In this document: positions 33,452 through 42,153 of the stretch, one piece after another
Position numbering within the stretch: position 1 is the stretch's first letter
Layout: each line of letters begins with the position of its first letter
Assembly: GCF_002160815.1 (NCBI RefSeq)
Contig: NZ_NFLH01000006.1
Location: 1-64,000, forward strand
Length of the DNA: 64,000 nt
Direction of reading: 5' to 3'
DNA from: Massilimicrobiota sp. An134
Lineage (GTDB): Bacteria; Bacillota_I; Bacilli_A; Erysipelotrichales; Coprobacillaceae
Notes under the pieces: model-generated
Seen by the model: the letters and a program-made list of their open reading frames with translations, nothing else
What the model was told of the DNA's origin: nothing
Databases searched by the model: none
Program-made: the position numbers and the translations under genes

Positions 33452-35842
33452 ATGGAAGCAAGTTTAAAATTATTAAATCAATATGTAAAAGTTGATGATT
33501 TTTCAGCTCAGGAAATTGCTGATCAATTGACATCTATAGGTCATGAAGTTGAAGGAATGCATGTCTTTGCAAGAGGTGATAAACTTGTTGTTGGATATGT
33601 AAAAGAAAAGGTTCCTCATCCTGATAGTGACCATTTAAATATTTGTCAAGTAGAAGTAGGAAATGGAGTCACTCAACAGATTGTTTGTGGAGCTCCTAAT
33701 GTTGCTGCTGGGCAAAAAGTGATTGTGGCTTTACCAGGATGTGATTTAGGTGATGGGTTTAAAATTAAAGAAGCCAAAATACGTGGTATAGAATCAAATG
33801 GTATGATTTGTTCTATTGCTGAACTTGGAATTGATCAAAGATTATTACGTGAACAAGATAAAGCAGGAATCCATGTTTTAGATGCTGATGCTCCAGTGGG
33901 TGAAGAGGCTTTAAAATATATGGGGTATGATGATACTGTTTTAGATATTGGTTTAACACCAAATCGTGCTGATTGCATGGCAATGATTGCTTTGGCTTAT
34001 GAAGTAGGAGCATTGTTAAAAAGAGATGTTCATGTTCCAGAAATGAAAACTTTAAATGAATTAGAAAGCGATATTGAAATTGATGTACAAACAGATTTAT
34101 GTCCATGTTTTGGGGCTAAATTAGTCAAAGGGGTGACAACAAAGGAGTCACCTGAATGGTTAAGAACATTTTTAATGGCAAGTGGTATTAAGCCAATTAA
34201 TAATATTGTAGATATTTCTAACTTTGTGATGTTAGAAACAGGACAACCTATTCATATGTATGATTATGATAAGTTAAAAGAAAAACGTTTTGTTATTAAG
34301 ACTGGATTCCATCAAAAAGCAACATTATTAGATGGTAAAGAATATGAAATCTTACCTGAAGATATTATTGTTTCTACTGATCAGGGAATTGGATGTGTTG
34401 CTGGTGTCATGGGTGGTGATGACACAAAGATTGATGAAAATACAGTGAATATTGTCATTGAAGCTGCAACATTCCATGGAGCTACATTAAGAAATACAGC
34501 CCGTCGTTTAAATTTATTAACAGATGCTTCTCAACACTATATCAAAGGAGCTATTGATACAGCAAATACACCTCGTGTTCTAAATCGTTGTGCTGCTTTA
34601 CTTGAAGAATTGGCTGATGCTAAAGAAATTTATCAAACAGTCATGACTGATTATGAAATGGCAGAAAAAGTGATTACATTGACAACATCACGTGTCAATG
34701 GATTACTAGGAACAACAATTTCAACTGAAGATATTGAAGATATATTAACAAGATTACATTTTACATATACATTAGATAATGAAACATTTACTGTTCATGT
34801 TCCATCATATCGTAATGATATGTCAATGGATGCGGATGTCATTGAAGAAATTGCAAGAATGTATGGTTATGATCATATTCCATCTACATTACCGTTAATG
34901 GAAATGACAAAAGGGGCTTTAACACCTGTTCAAAGTCATACAAAAGCAATAAGACATTTATTAACAGATTTAGGATTACATGAAGTTATAACATATACGT
35001 TGACTTCACCATCTATGGTGGATGATTTTAATCTTTTCCATAAAGATGATCATATTGCTTTAATGTTGCCAATCGGTGAAGAAAGAAGTGTAACAAGAAA
35101 ATCATTAATTCCATCTTTATTACAGGCAATCAATTATAATACAGCTCATTCTCAAAAAGATGTTATGATTTATGAAATTTCTAATACTTATTCTCAAGGT
35201 CATGAAATTCAAAATTTAGCTATTGCATGCACAGGTATGTATCATGATGTGACATGGCAACAAATTCAACAAAAAGCTGATTTCTATTTAGTTAAGGGAT
35301 TTGTGGAAACAATTTTAAAGAAATTAGGAATTAAAGAATCACGTTATACATTAAAACGTGTTGAAGAAGATAATCAAAACTTCCATCCTGGAAGAAGTGG
35401 ATATTTAATGATGGGTAATGACATTGTTGGTGTTATTGGTGAAATTCATCCTCGCCTTGCGAAAAAATACGATGTCAAAGATGTTTATGTTGCAGAATTA
35501 AATCTATCTGTTTTATTAAATTTAAAGAAACCAGCAATTAAATTTACAGATATTCCACAATATCCTTCAGTAACAAGAGATATTGCTTTGGTTATGGATC
35601 AAGATATTCCTGTTCATGATGTTGTACGCTCTATTTGTAAAGCTGGTCAACGTTTCATTGTTGATACAAAGATTTTTGATATTTATGAAGGGGAACGTAT
35701 TGAAAGTGGTAAAAAGTCTGTTGCTATTGCGTTAACATTCCAGGATGCTTCAAAAACATTGGATGATGCAACAATTAATGCAACTATGGAACAAATTTTA
35801 AATGTTGTTTCTAAAGAATATGGAGCACATTTAAGAGTTTAA
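33452..35842 (+). CDS. pheT: Phenylalanyl-tRNA synthetase beta subunit
   Basis: 796 residues, normal length. N-terminal EMAP-like tRNA-binding domain (about 40-150: VVGYVKEKVPHPDSDHLNICQVEVG), B3/B4 editing domain, B5 domain, synthetase-like core and C-terminal ferredoxin-fold anticodon-binding domain (FTDIPQYPSVTRDIALVMD to the end). It starts 4 nt after pheS and shares its T-box control. Confidence 0.97.
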   Translation: MEASLKLLNQYVKVDDFSAQEIADQLTSIGHEVEGMHVFARGDKLVVGYVKEKVPHPDSDHLNICQVEVGNGVTQQIVCGAPNVAAGQKVIVALPGCDLGDGFKIKEAKIRGIESNGMICSIAELGIDQRLLREQDKAGIHVLDADAPVGEEALKYMGYDDTVLDIGLTPNRADCMAMIALAYEVGALLKRDVHVPEMKTLNELESDIEIDVQTDLCPCFGAKLVKGVTTKESPEWLRTFLMASGIKPINNIVDISNFVMLETGQPIHMYDYDKLKEKRFVIKTGFHQKATLLDGKEYEILPEDIIVSTDQGIGCVAGVMGGDDTKIDENTVNIVIEAATFHGATLRNTARRLNLLTDASQHYIKGAIDTANTPRVLNRCAALLEELADAKEIYQTVMTDYEMAEKVITLTTSRVNGLLGTTISTEDIEDILTRLHFTYTLDNETFTVHVPSYRNDMSMDADVIEEIARMYGYDHIPSTLPLMEMTKGALTPVQSHTKAIRHLLTDLGLHEVITYTLTSPSMVDDFNLFHKDDHIALMLPIGEERSVTRKSLIPSLLQAINYNTAHSQKDVMIYEISNTYSQGHEIQNLAIACTGMYHDVTWQQIQQKADFYLVKGFVETILKKLGIKESRYTLKRVEEDNQNFHPGRSGYLMMGNDIVGVIGEIHPRLAKKYDVKDVYVAELNLSVLLNLKKPAIKFTDIPQYPSVTRDIALVMDQDIPVHDVVRSICKAGQRFIVDTKIFDIYEGERIESGKKSVAIALTFQDASKTLDDATINATMEQILNVVSKEYGAHLRV

Positions 35843-35966
35843 ATTCAATGCTTTGAGTTCTCTTTATGCGGTTTATACTGTTATTTGAAGAACGGATTGA
35901 AAACGAACTGATGAAGGCTTACTTTAGAAGTTAAAGGTTTTCAAGCTATCATGATTGATCATGAAT
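35843..35966 (+). ncRNA. Structured non-coding stretch after pheT (possible small RNA or 3' UTR)
   Basis: No gene fits in these 124 nt. TTGAAAAC (35897-35904) pairs with GTTTTCAA (35937-35944), with AACT (35906-35909) and AGTT (35929-35932) nested inside. TCATGA-TTGA-TCATGA (35949-35964) forms a second hairpin, and a strong terminator follows. The whole could be a structured 3' UTR or a processed RNA. No known family was recognised. Confidence 0.35.
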
Positions 35967-35995
35967 GGAGATGATTTTGTTCATCTCCTTTTTTA
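35967..35995 (+). terminator. Terminator of the pheST transcript
   Basis: GGAGATGA (35967-35974) pairs with TCATCTCC (35981-35988), loop 6 nt, then a T-run. It lies 125 nt after the pheT stop. Confidence 0.88.
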
Positions 35996-36089
35996 TTTAT
36001 TATATAATGATATGATTTTATGAATGTGTATAAAATAAAAAGTCATAATACATAGATGCTCATCATCTTAGCATTATAACTTCTTTTAT

Positions 36090-36545
36090 TTATCCCATAT
36101 CAATAAAATTCTTTGTTTTGATTCTTTTATAAACTTGAAATGCTGTAGAGGAAATTAAAATAGCTAAAGCTAGTGAAAGACTGGTTCCTAAAGTGGATAA
36201 AAAGCTTTTCATAAAAAGGTCATTCATCCCTTGTACAGCATACAGCATTGTATAGTAAATACCACTACCAGGAACTAATGGAAAGCAACCGATAACAATA
36301 AAAATGGTAGCAGGGGCTTTGAAAAACCTAGCAAAACATTCAGCAAGCAATGATACGCAAAGCATTGCAATAAAACTTTGTAGGAAAATATTGTTGAGTG
36401 AAGCAGTTGCTAAATAAATAAACCATCCTAGCGCACCAATAAGAGATCCTGTTAAAGAAAATCGAATATTTTTCTGTATTCTAAATATAAAAGTAAAACC
36501 AAAGCAGCCTATAAAAGCTGATAAACACTGTATAAACCCTTCCAT
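36090..36545 (-). CDS. Threonine/serine exporter family, small subunit (DUF3815 part)
   Basis: 151 residues with about four membrane helices and the SIYYTMLYAVQGM-like conserved stretch (GCFPLVPGSGIYYTMLYAVQG). It matches the C-terminal half of ThrE, here a separate protein. Only 1 nt separates it from the partner gene upstream, so the two likely form one exporter. Confidence 0.85.
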   Translation of the reverse strand: MEGFIQCLSAFIGCFGFTFIFRIQKNIRFSLTGSLIGALGWFIYLATASLNNIFLQSFIAMLCVSLLAECFARFFKAPATIFIVIGCFPLVPGSGIYYTMLYAVQGMNDLFMKSFLSTLGTSLSLALAILISSTAFQVYKRIKTKNFIDMG

Positions 36546-36546
36546 T

Positions 36547-37299
36547 TTAAACTCCTTGTAAAATCATCATCATAATCCCTACACCAATAGCAATGCTGGC
36601 AGCTATTAAAATAGCTTCAATCATACGAGATAATCCAGAAACAAAGTCACCGCCAATAATATCCCTTAGACTATTTGTAATAGCAATACCAGGAACAAGA
36701 ATCATTAAAGTTCCTGTAATCACTGCCTGTTGATTAGTAATGAAATTTATTTTTTGTGCAATAATAGCAATACTGGCTAAAACCATACTTGCTAGAATTG
36801 TACGAACGATTCCATTAACATCAAGCTTTTCTAAAAGATATATAAAATAGTATAAAATAAACCCAATAAAAGCAGAAACAATCATTTCATTGATATGTCC
36901 ACCAAAAAATGCACAGAACATGGCTGCGGATACAATATAACCAATAAGTATGAGACGATAATTCAATCTTTCGGATTCAATTATCTCAATTTGATTTTTG
37001 ATTTCATCTAGAGATAATTCTTGATTACTGATTTGTCTGACTAAGCAATTGAGTTCATATAAATGATCCAGATGAGTACGATTACTACGTGATCGCCTGG
37101 ATGATTGATAGGGTGTTCCATCATGCAAAGTTAATGATAAAGTAAAATATGATGGGATTGCGAAAACTTCAATATCAGTAAAGCCAAATCCTTCACACAT
37201 TCTTTTTAAAGATTCTTCTACACGGTATATTTCTGCACCATGTTTTAATAACAATTGTCCAATTTTATTGATTTGTTGTAAAATGTCTAAATCGTTCAT
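36547..37299 (-). CDS. Threonine/serine exporter family, large subunit (DUF1212 part)
   Basis: 250 residues. The cytoplasmic N-terminal region (LLKHGAEIYRVEESLKRMCEGFG, SYFTLSLTLHDG) is the DUF1212 signature; five helices follow with PGIAITNSLRDIIGGDFVSGLSRM. With the downstream small subunit it is a split ThrE transporter, common in Bacillota. GGGGTGA precedes ATG 37299. The substrate is inferred from the family. Confidence 0.88.
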   Translation of the reverse strand: MNDLDILQQINKIGQLLLKHGAEIYRVEESLKRMCEGFGFTDIEVFAIPSYFTLSLTLHDGTPYQSSRRSRSNRTHLDHLYELNCLVRQISNQELSLDEIKNQIEIIESERLNYRLILIGYIVSAAMFCAFFGGHINEMIVSAFIGFILYYFIYLLEKLDVNGIVRTILASMVLASIAIIAQKINFITNQQAVITGTLMILVPGIAITNSLRDIIGGDFVSGLSRMIEAILIAASIAIGVGIMMMILQGV

Positions 37300-37335
37300 T
37301 TTTTCACCCCACAGATAATTGTTATATCATAAACC

Positions 37336-38487
37336 TCATGATTGAATCAATGGAATATGTGAAAATTCTTCTTGAATAAGTGCTTGTGGGTGAGAAGATA
37401 AAAGTGAAAGTAAACGTGTTGCTTTCAGTTCTATTTCTAAAGCAGGGTGATGATATTTTGGCAGGTTGGTAATTAAAGAATAAGGACATGTTTTTTTAAT
37501 AGTAGATAAATATTGTCTTCCCTTTTGATTCATAGCTAAGACTCTTAAATAATCGACATGCATGGCATTATGAATATCATTTTTTGTGTTCTTCATTAAA
37601 ATATGAATAAGCATACGCGAAATACGTGGACGTGTATAACGTTTAGAGGATAACTGATTGATGAATTCTTCCATTGATGAACAGGATTGGATATGTTTAT
37701 ATAATAAATTTTCTAAACCTTCATCGACCATATGATAGCTTTTTAGTTCCTGTAAACTGGATGTACAAATTTGATATTGTAAATATGGAAAAAAATCTTC
37801 AAGTTGAAAAAGATCACAATGATGATAAAGATCGGCATGAGGCAAGGAATGAGAAAAATCTTGCTTATTTCTTATAGCATTTCTGATAGCTGATGCACTG
37901 GCAATGGTTTGAAGATTTAATCCATGATAAGCATTTGTTCTTGGAAAACAATGAGGAGTTATAGGATATTGATGGAAAATAATTTCTTTGACATAACTGA
38001 GTCCTAATAAATCATTGGGTGTTTTAATTTCTTTATTCATAATGTATTGAAGTGCCTGATTGCAGGCATCAGCATAGCGTAATCCTTTTTTCATAGCTTT
38101 TTGAACATATTCATTATAGATATCTTGATGTTGAAAAATGGCTTGAGCGATATCAACAAAAGTTGAAATACGACCATCTTCACTACCAAAACATATATCA
38201 GTGACCCCTATAGCTGCTAATAAATCTATAGCTCCTTTTGCAAAATAGTCTGCACTTTGACAAGTATAAACAAAAGGTAATTCAATCACTAAATCTACAC
38301 CAAATTCGATTGCTAACTGACTGCGTTTCCATTTATCAATAATAGCTGGTTCACCTCTTTGTACAAATGATGACGACATAATCGCAATTGTATAATCAAA
38401 TTGTGCCAGAGACTTTGCTTTTTGGATATGATAAATGTGTCCATTATGAAAAGGATTATATTCAACAATTAATCCTAATATTCTCAT
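37336..38487 (-). CDS. tmcAL: tRNA(Met) cytidine acetate ligase TmcAL
   Basis: 383 residues. The N-terminal nucleotidyltransferase fold shows GLIVEYNPFHNGHIYHIQKAK (HxGH-type motif), SSFVQRGEPAIIDKWKR and LPFVYTCQSADYFAKGAI, the hallmarks of YlbM/TmcAL. It acetylates C34 of elongator tRNA-Met using acetate and ATP. ATG 38487 follows GGAGGTGA; the ten residues upstream in frame are rejected. It is divergent from yceD-rpmF. Confidence 0.94.
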   Translation of the reverse strand: MRILGLIVEYNPFHNGHIYHIQKAKSLAQFDYTIAIMSSSFVQRGEPAIIDKWKRSQLAIEFGVDLVIELPFVYTCQSADYFAKGAIDLLAAIGVTDICFGSEDGRISTFVDIAQAIFQHQDIYNEYVQKAMKKGLRYADACNQALQYIMNKEIKTPNDLLGLSYVKEIIFHQYPITPHCFPRTNAYHGLNLQTIASASAIRNAIRNKQDFSHSLPHADLYHHCDLFQLEDFFPYLQYQICTSSLQELKSYHMVDEGLENLLYKHIQSCSSMEEFINQLSSKRYTRPRISRMLIHILMKNTKNDIHNAMHVDYLRVLAMNQKGRQYLSTIKKTCPYSLITNLPKYHHPALEIELKATRLLSLLSSHPQALIQEEFSHIPLIQS

Positions 38488-38585
38488 GGCTTTCACCTCC
38501 AAGGGATAGTTTAACATAGTTTAGGAAATAAACATAGTTTTACTTGAAAAGAGTAGAAATATTCAATGAAATATTTAAATTTAGA

Positions 38586-38614
38586 TTGACATATTTCTTA
38601 CTTTTATATATAAT
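38586..38614 (+). promoter_or_regulatory. Consensus sigma-A promoter of yceD-rpmF
   Basis: TTGACA (38586-38591), exactly 17 nt, TATAAT (38609-38614): a perfect sigma-A consensus, fitting strong expression of a ribosomal protein operon. Confidence 0.92.
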
Positions 38615-38642
38615 GGGCTATGCGATGTAAAGGGTGATTTTT

Positions 38643-39155
38643 TTGAAATGGAATTTACAATGGATTATTAAACAAAAAGATGGTTGTTTTCATTTCGATG
38701 AAAAATTAAGTTTTCCATCAGAAATGTTCCATAATTTATCCCAAATTAATGGTTTAAAGGATGTTCATGTTCAAGGACAGGGACGTTTAGACACAAAAAA
38801 TCATCAATTATACGTTGATTTCCAAATAGATGGAGAAATGATTTTACCATGTGCCATATCATTGGAAGATGTGGATTATCCTTTCCATATTGAATCAAAT
38901 GTTATTTTTGCTTTTTATAAACCACAAGATGATGAAGAGGTTATAGAAGTTAAGAAAAACATTGTTGATTTAACACCTGTCATTTTCCAGGAGATTATGC
39001 TGGAAGTTCCAATGAGAGTTGTTAAGGAAGGTGCTTCTTTAAAGACTCAAGGTCATGGCTGGAAAGTATTAAGTGAAGAGGATGAAAAACATGATGAGGA
39101 TTATATTGATCCTCGTTTAGCGAAGCTTAAAGATTATTTTAAGGATAAGGAATAA
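38643..39155 (+). CDS. yceD: YceD/DUF177 family protein
   Basis: 170 residues from TTG 38643, chosen because AAAGGG at 38629-38634 gives an 8-nt spacing; GTG 38634 would add three residues. The family core includes the LPCAISLEDVDYPFHIE strand and the acidic C-terminus LSEEDEKHDEDYIDPRLAKLKDYF. In bacteria it is linked to 23S rRNA processing and always precedes rpmF, as here (12 nt gap). Confidence 0.9.
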   Translation: MKWNLQWIIKQKDGCFHFDEKLSFPSEMFHNLSQINGLKDVHVQGQGRLDTKNHQLYVDFQIDGEMILPCAISLEDVDYPFHIESNVIFAFYKPQDDEEVIEVKKNIVDLTPVIFQEIMLEVPMRVVKEGASLKTQGHGWKVLSEEDEKHDEDYIDPRLAKLKDYFKDKE

Positions 39156-39167
39156 GGAGGTGTACCT

Positions 39168-39335
39168 ATGGCAGTACCACAAAGAAGAGTTTCAAAAACA
39201 AGAAGAAACAAAAGAAGAACACATGACAAGTTAACAGTACCAAGTGTCGTTGTTTGCCCAGAATGTGGAGAATATAAATTATCTCATAGAGTATGCAAAC
39301 ATTGCGGAACTTACAACGGACAAAAAGTGTTATAA
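39168..39335 (+). CDS. rpmF: Ribosomal protein bL32
   Basis: 55 residues: [20 protein letters not shown] opens the protein, with the zinc motif CPEC (about 30-33) and CKHC (about 43-46). AAGGAGG lies 7 nt before the ATG. It is a cysteine-containing (zinc-binding) L32, co-transcribed with yceD from a consensus promoter. Confidence 0.97.
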   Translation: MAVPQRRVSKTRRNKRRTHDKLTVPSVVVCPECGEYKLSHRVCKHCGTYNGQKVL

Positions 39336-39340
39336 AAACT

Positions 39341-39366
39341 GCCCCTTATTTCAAGGGCTTTTTTTA
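39341..39366 (+). terminator. Terminator of rpmF
   Basis: GCCCCTT with AAGGGC (one bulged C), then T7; it directly follows the rpmF stop. Confidence 0.75.
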
Positions 39367-39377
39367 TGAATAAATGA

Positions 39378-39417
39378 AAATAAGAGAATAGCGATTTAGC
39401 TGTTCTCTTATTTTTTG
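39378..39417. terminator. Terminator of the GNAT operon, bidirectional
   Basis: AAATAAGAGAATAGC and GCTGTTCTCTTATTT pair with one G-T pair around a 5-6 nt loop, with A- and T-rich flanks. It lies just downstream of the minus-strand acetyltransferase gene. Confidence 0.78.
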
Positions 39418-39421
39418 AAAA

Positions 39422-39946
39422 TTATTTTCGTTGATGAATAAAATTTTGAGGTAACAGTTCATAAAAAATAGCTGAATGCATTTCTCCTTGAGGATCTTTC
39501 CAATAATTATATTGAATATCATATTTTTGAAAACCTATTTTTTCATAAACATGTTGCGCACGAAGATTATTCAAATCTGTACTTAAAACTATTTTGGGTA
39601 CACCTTTTTGAAAGAGTTCATGAATGAATAATGTGAGTATGGTATGACCTAAACCTTGATTTTGCATATTTATTTCACATATTTTAATACCAATTTCAAC
39701 TGCGTCATGACAAGGAAAAAAGCACATCTCCCCAATGGGGCAATCTTTATATTCGATAATAAGACGATGCTTATGATTTTTTATTTCTTCTTGGAGCTGG
39801 TGCTTAACTTTTTGAACGGTCGTATTGATACCTTCTGGAAATCCAGCATGAGCCATTATTTTTCCGTCATTCCACCATTTTGTAAGAATTGTTGCATCAT
39901 TTTCTTTTGCATCACGAATGAGTATATTTTTATAAAGAATTTTCAT
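39422..39946 (-). CDS. GNAT family N-acetyltransferase
   Basis: 174 residues. Residues KENDATILTKWWNDGKIMAHAGFPEG, the acetyl-CoA loop INMQNQGLGHTILTLF (Q-N-Q-G-L-G-H) and LSTDLNNLRAQHVYEKIGFQKYD fit the GNAT fold. The substrate is unknown. It starts 2 nt after the upstream rhodanese-like gene and is the second gene of that pair. Confidence 0.88.
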   Translation of the reverse strand: MKILYKNILIRDAKENDATILTKWWNDGKIMAHAGFPEGINTTVQKVKHQLQEEIKNHKHRLIIEYKDCPIGEMCFFPCHDAVEIGIKICEINMQNQGLGHTILTLFIHELFQKGVPKIVLSTDLNNLRAQHVYEKIGFQKYDIQYNYWKDPQGEMHSAIFYELLPQNFIHQRK

Positions 39947-39948
39947 TA

Positions 39949-40314
39949 TTATCTTTTTCTTCTACGATTTTTTCTTGTCGCTTGAAATCCTTCTTCTCTT
40001 TCTCTATAATTTAAAAAACTTCCTAGATCATAAACATCATAATCTTTCTTTAATAGTTTTTTACAGGCTTTTTCACTGAGTGCCTTGTTAATGGCATATA
40101 AATAATATTTCATGTTTTTATTAGGATATGATTCTTCAAATCTATCTAATAAACGAAAAGGAAAACATTCTGCATCAGCAATATGTAATTCATCATAGTC
40201 TTTTAATTCATCTAAACATATAATTGTGATTTTATCAGGATTTTTTTCATATTGACGAAATCCTTCATTAATATCTATTTTCTTAATTTCTACTTTTTTT
40301 CCAAAACCAAACAT
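39949..40314 (-). CDS. Rhodanese-like protein without the catalytic cysteine
   Basis: 121 residues. The fold outline (ELHIADAECFPFRLLDRFEE, KYYLYAINKALSEKACKKLLKKDYDVYDLGSFLNY) follows a rhodanese domain: substrate entry strand, active loop, closing DLG. At the active loop, where a cysteine is expected, the sequence reads YAINKALS, so sulfur transfer activity is unlikely. The C-terminus is basic. It is probably a binding or regulatory derivative. Classification is by pattern. Confidence 0.6.
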   Translation of the reverse strand: MFGFGKKVEIKKIDINEGFRQYEKNPDKITIICLDELKDYDELHIADAECFPFRLLDRFEESYPNKNMKYYLYAINKALSEKACKKLLKKDYDVYDLGSFLNYREREEGFQATRKNRRRKR

Positions 40315-40413
40315 TTTATTTCCTCCAATACTTATCTATAATATCACTATTTCTTTATTTTTTCTATTGCTTTTCTATATTTTATATGTTATTATTACAA
40401 AGCAAAATCAATT

Positions 40414-40489
40414 GGCCTGTTGGAGAAACGGTTAACTCACATGCCTTTCACGCATGCATTCACGGGTTCGAATCCCGTACAGGTCACCA
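40414..40489 (+). tRNA. tRNA-Glu (anticodon TTC)
   Basis: 76 nt with encoded CCA. Acceptor GGCCTGT with ACAGGTC (one G-T pair); anticodon loop CTTTCAC between ATGC and GCAT gives TTC; T arm GGGTTCGAATCCC. Confidence 0.95.
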
Positions 40490-40492
40490 TAT

Positions 40493-40566
40493 AGGGGCGT
40501 GGTTCAATGGTAGAGCATCGGTCTCCAAAACCGTGGACGCGGGTTCGATTCCTGCCGCCCCTGCCA
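40493..40566 (+). tRNA. tRNA-Trp (anticodon CCA)
   Basis: 74 nt with encoded CCA. Acceptor AGGGGCG with CGCCCCT, discriminator G; the anticodon loop in CGGT-CTCCAAA-ACCG gives CCA. Confidence 0.95.
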
Positions 40567-40576
40567 TCAGTAAGTT

Positions 40577-40599
40577 AGAGCGATTGATCGCTCTTTTTT
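40577..40599 (+). terminator. Terminator of the tRNA-Glu/Trp pair
   Basis: AGAGCGAT (40577-40584) pairs with ATCGCTCT (40587-40594) around a tight TG centre, followed by T6. Confidence 0.85.
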
Positions 40600-40935
40600 C
40601 TTATTCAAATATATTATTTACGACAGAAGTCATCTCATTGCGATAAATAGTAATTGGGTGGCTTTTTATTCAATGAAATCTATATATGATTAATGTAAAA
40701 AAATATTTGATAATTTTGTTATTATTTATAGAGATTTCATGTTTTTTAATTGACTTGCAATATCATTTCTCAAATAGAAGTATTTACTTTAACAGGAAAT
40801 AAACGAGAAATTAAAAAGTATGGTATAATATTTTTATAAAATATAGAAATAGTTATTTTCATGAAATAATCAATGTATCATAAACATGAGTTTTATAAAC
40901 AATAAATTGAAAATAGAAGAGGAAAGTGATGCTTT
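40600..40935. other. Non-coding stretch with a long-loop inverted repeat
   Basis: About 335 nt without a supportable gene. ATGAAATCTATA (40673-40684) can pair with TATAGAGATTTCAT (40727-40740, 2-nt bulge) around a 42-nt AT-rich loop, followed by GTTTTTTAA, so it may be a terminator-like or structured element. An extended -10 TGGTATAAT at 40821-40829 is the likely promoter of the RpiR gene downstream. Confidence 0.5.
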
Positions 40936-41769
40936 ATGAGTCTGATTTTAGAAAAAATAGCACAAGATTATAAATTGAATGATAATGATTTATATTTAGC
41001 TCAATATATTATTGATCATAGTGATGAAGTGATTCATCTGTCTACGCATCAACTTGCTAAAAATACATACACCAGTGCAACAGCTGTTGTAAGATTCGTA
41101 AAAAAACTTGGTTTTGTAAGTTATAATGATTTTAAAATTCATATTCATTCTTTTTTAAATCAATATTACTTGAAAGATATGGAAATTTTATCTCATGAAA
41201 GCTTATTTTCAATTAAGGAGAAGTTGTCTGAAATTGAAGTGGGTATTATGAATCAGACAAAGCATATGCTTTCAGTAGATACTTTAAAAGAAGTTATGTT
41301 CCATATTTCGCAAAATCAATATATTGATATTATTGCTAATGACACAAATGCCTGCATTGGTGAATATGCTAGTCATTTATTGTTGAGTACAGGAAAAATA
41401 ACAACGGTTTACCAAAACAGGGATAAACAGTTATGGCTGAGTTTGAATGTGGATTCTCATCATACAGTCATTATGATAAGTAAAAATGGCAAAAATGAAC
41501 ATCTTTTAAATATTGCTGATATTTTGATCAAAAGAAAAATTCCTTTTATTATCATTACAAGTCATAAAGAAAATCCTCTTTCAAAAAAGCAGGCTATTTT
41601 GTTACATGGTATGGTTCATGATGAATTTGAAAGCTTAAAGGATATGGTCTTTTATATTTCTTTAAAGTATATTTTTGATCTGATATACAGTATTATCATT
41701 TCAGACGATTTACAACAGGCTAAAGAAGTGGATCAGCTTTATGGGTCGCTATTTGATAAGAAGGTGTAA
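40936..41769 (+). CDS. RpiR family transcriptional regulator (beta-glucoside type by context)
   Basis: 277 residues. N-terminal HTH_6 domain (LYLAQYIIDHSDEVIHLSTHQLAKNTYTSATAVVRFVKKLGF) and a C-terminal SIS-like sugar-phosphate domain (about 115-270). RpiR regulators of this type often control phospho-beta-glucoside genes; the decayed GH1 6-phospho-beta-glucosidase directly downstream fits that. With the enzyme gone, the regulator may be a remnant or act elsewhere. Confidence 0.85.
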   Translation: MSLILEKIAQDYKLNDNDLYLAQYIIDHSDEVIHLSTHQLAKNTYTSATAVVRFVKKLGFVSYNDFKIHIHSFLNQYYLKDMEILSHESLFSIKEKLSEIEVGIMNQTKHMLSVDTLKEVMFHISQNQYIDIIANDTNACIGEYASHLLLSTGKITTVYQNRDKQLWLSLNVDSHHTVIMISKNGKNEHLLNIADILIKRKIPFIIITSHKENPLSKKQAILLHGMVHDEFESLKDMVFYISLKYIFDLIYSIIISDDLQQAKEVDQLYGSLFDKKV

Positions 41770-41943
41770 TCAAACAGATTATAAGCAGCTCTGACTACTT
41801 TTTTTGTTACAATGTAACATTTTTAAAAGGATTTGATTATCAATTTTGTAGCAATATTCCATAATCATTTCTGTGTATTGTATAATTATAAAAACAATGT
41901 ATGATAAATATGTCAACAGTTTTATGAAAAGGAGAAATTATAC
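41770..41943 (+). promoter_or_regulatory. Promoter region of the decayed GH1 gene with a palindrome
   Basis: TGTTAC-AAT-GTAACA (41805-41819) is a perfect inverted repeat, a candidate operator. A strong ribosome-binding site (AAAAGGAGAA) is still present just before the GH1 remnant's ATG at 41944, so the control region has outlived the gene. Confidence 0.45.
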
Positions 41944-42150
41944 ATGGTTTTAAGAAAGAATTTTTATGGGGTGGGACCTTAGATGCATATCAGTTTAAAT
42001 ATGTTATTGTGGAAACGTCAAAAGGGTTAAGTATTGCTGATGTAATGATGGTTAAAGCATAGAGTGTATCCTGAGAAACTATTATTTAGATTATGTAGAA
42101 ATTGAGTTTTATTATCGCTGTAAAGAAGTTATTAAGTCAAATGGAGAAGT
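41944..42150 (+). pseudogene. Decayed GH1 6-phospho-beta-glucosidase (N-terminal remnant)
   Basis: Read across frames, the stretch still spells GH1 landmarks: FLWGGTLDAYQF then SKGLSIADVMM, then HRVYPE, then YYLDYVEIEFYYRCKEVI, matching the N-terminus of 6-phospho-beta-glucosidases (FLWGGA-A--Q, KG-S--DV, HR-YP, DFYHRYKED). At least three frame changes and several internal stops disrupt it, parts are deleted, and only about the first 100 codons' worth remain. The ribosome-binding site and ATG survive. Confidence 0.82.
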
Positions 42151-42153
42151 ATT

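Noticed and set aside
35897-35944. CTGATGA and GAAA near each other, suggesting a hammerhead ribozyme
   Set aside because: GAAA lies 5 nt before CTGATGA instead of across stem II, so the catalytic core cannot form.
40386-40646. Plus-strand frame of 86 codons
   Set aside because: It runs through tRNA-Glu and tRNA-Trp and their terminator.
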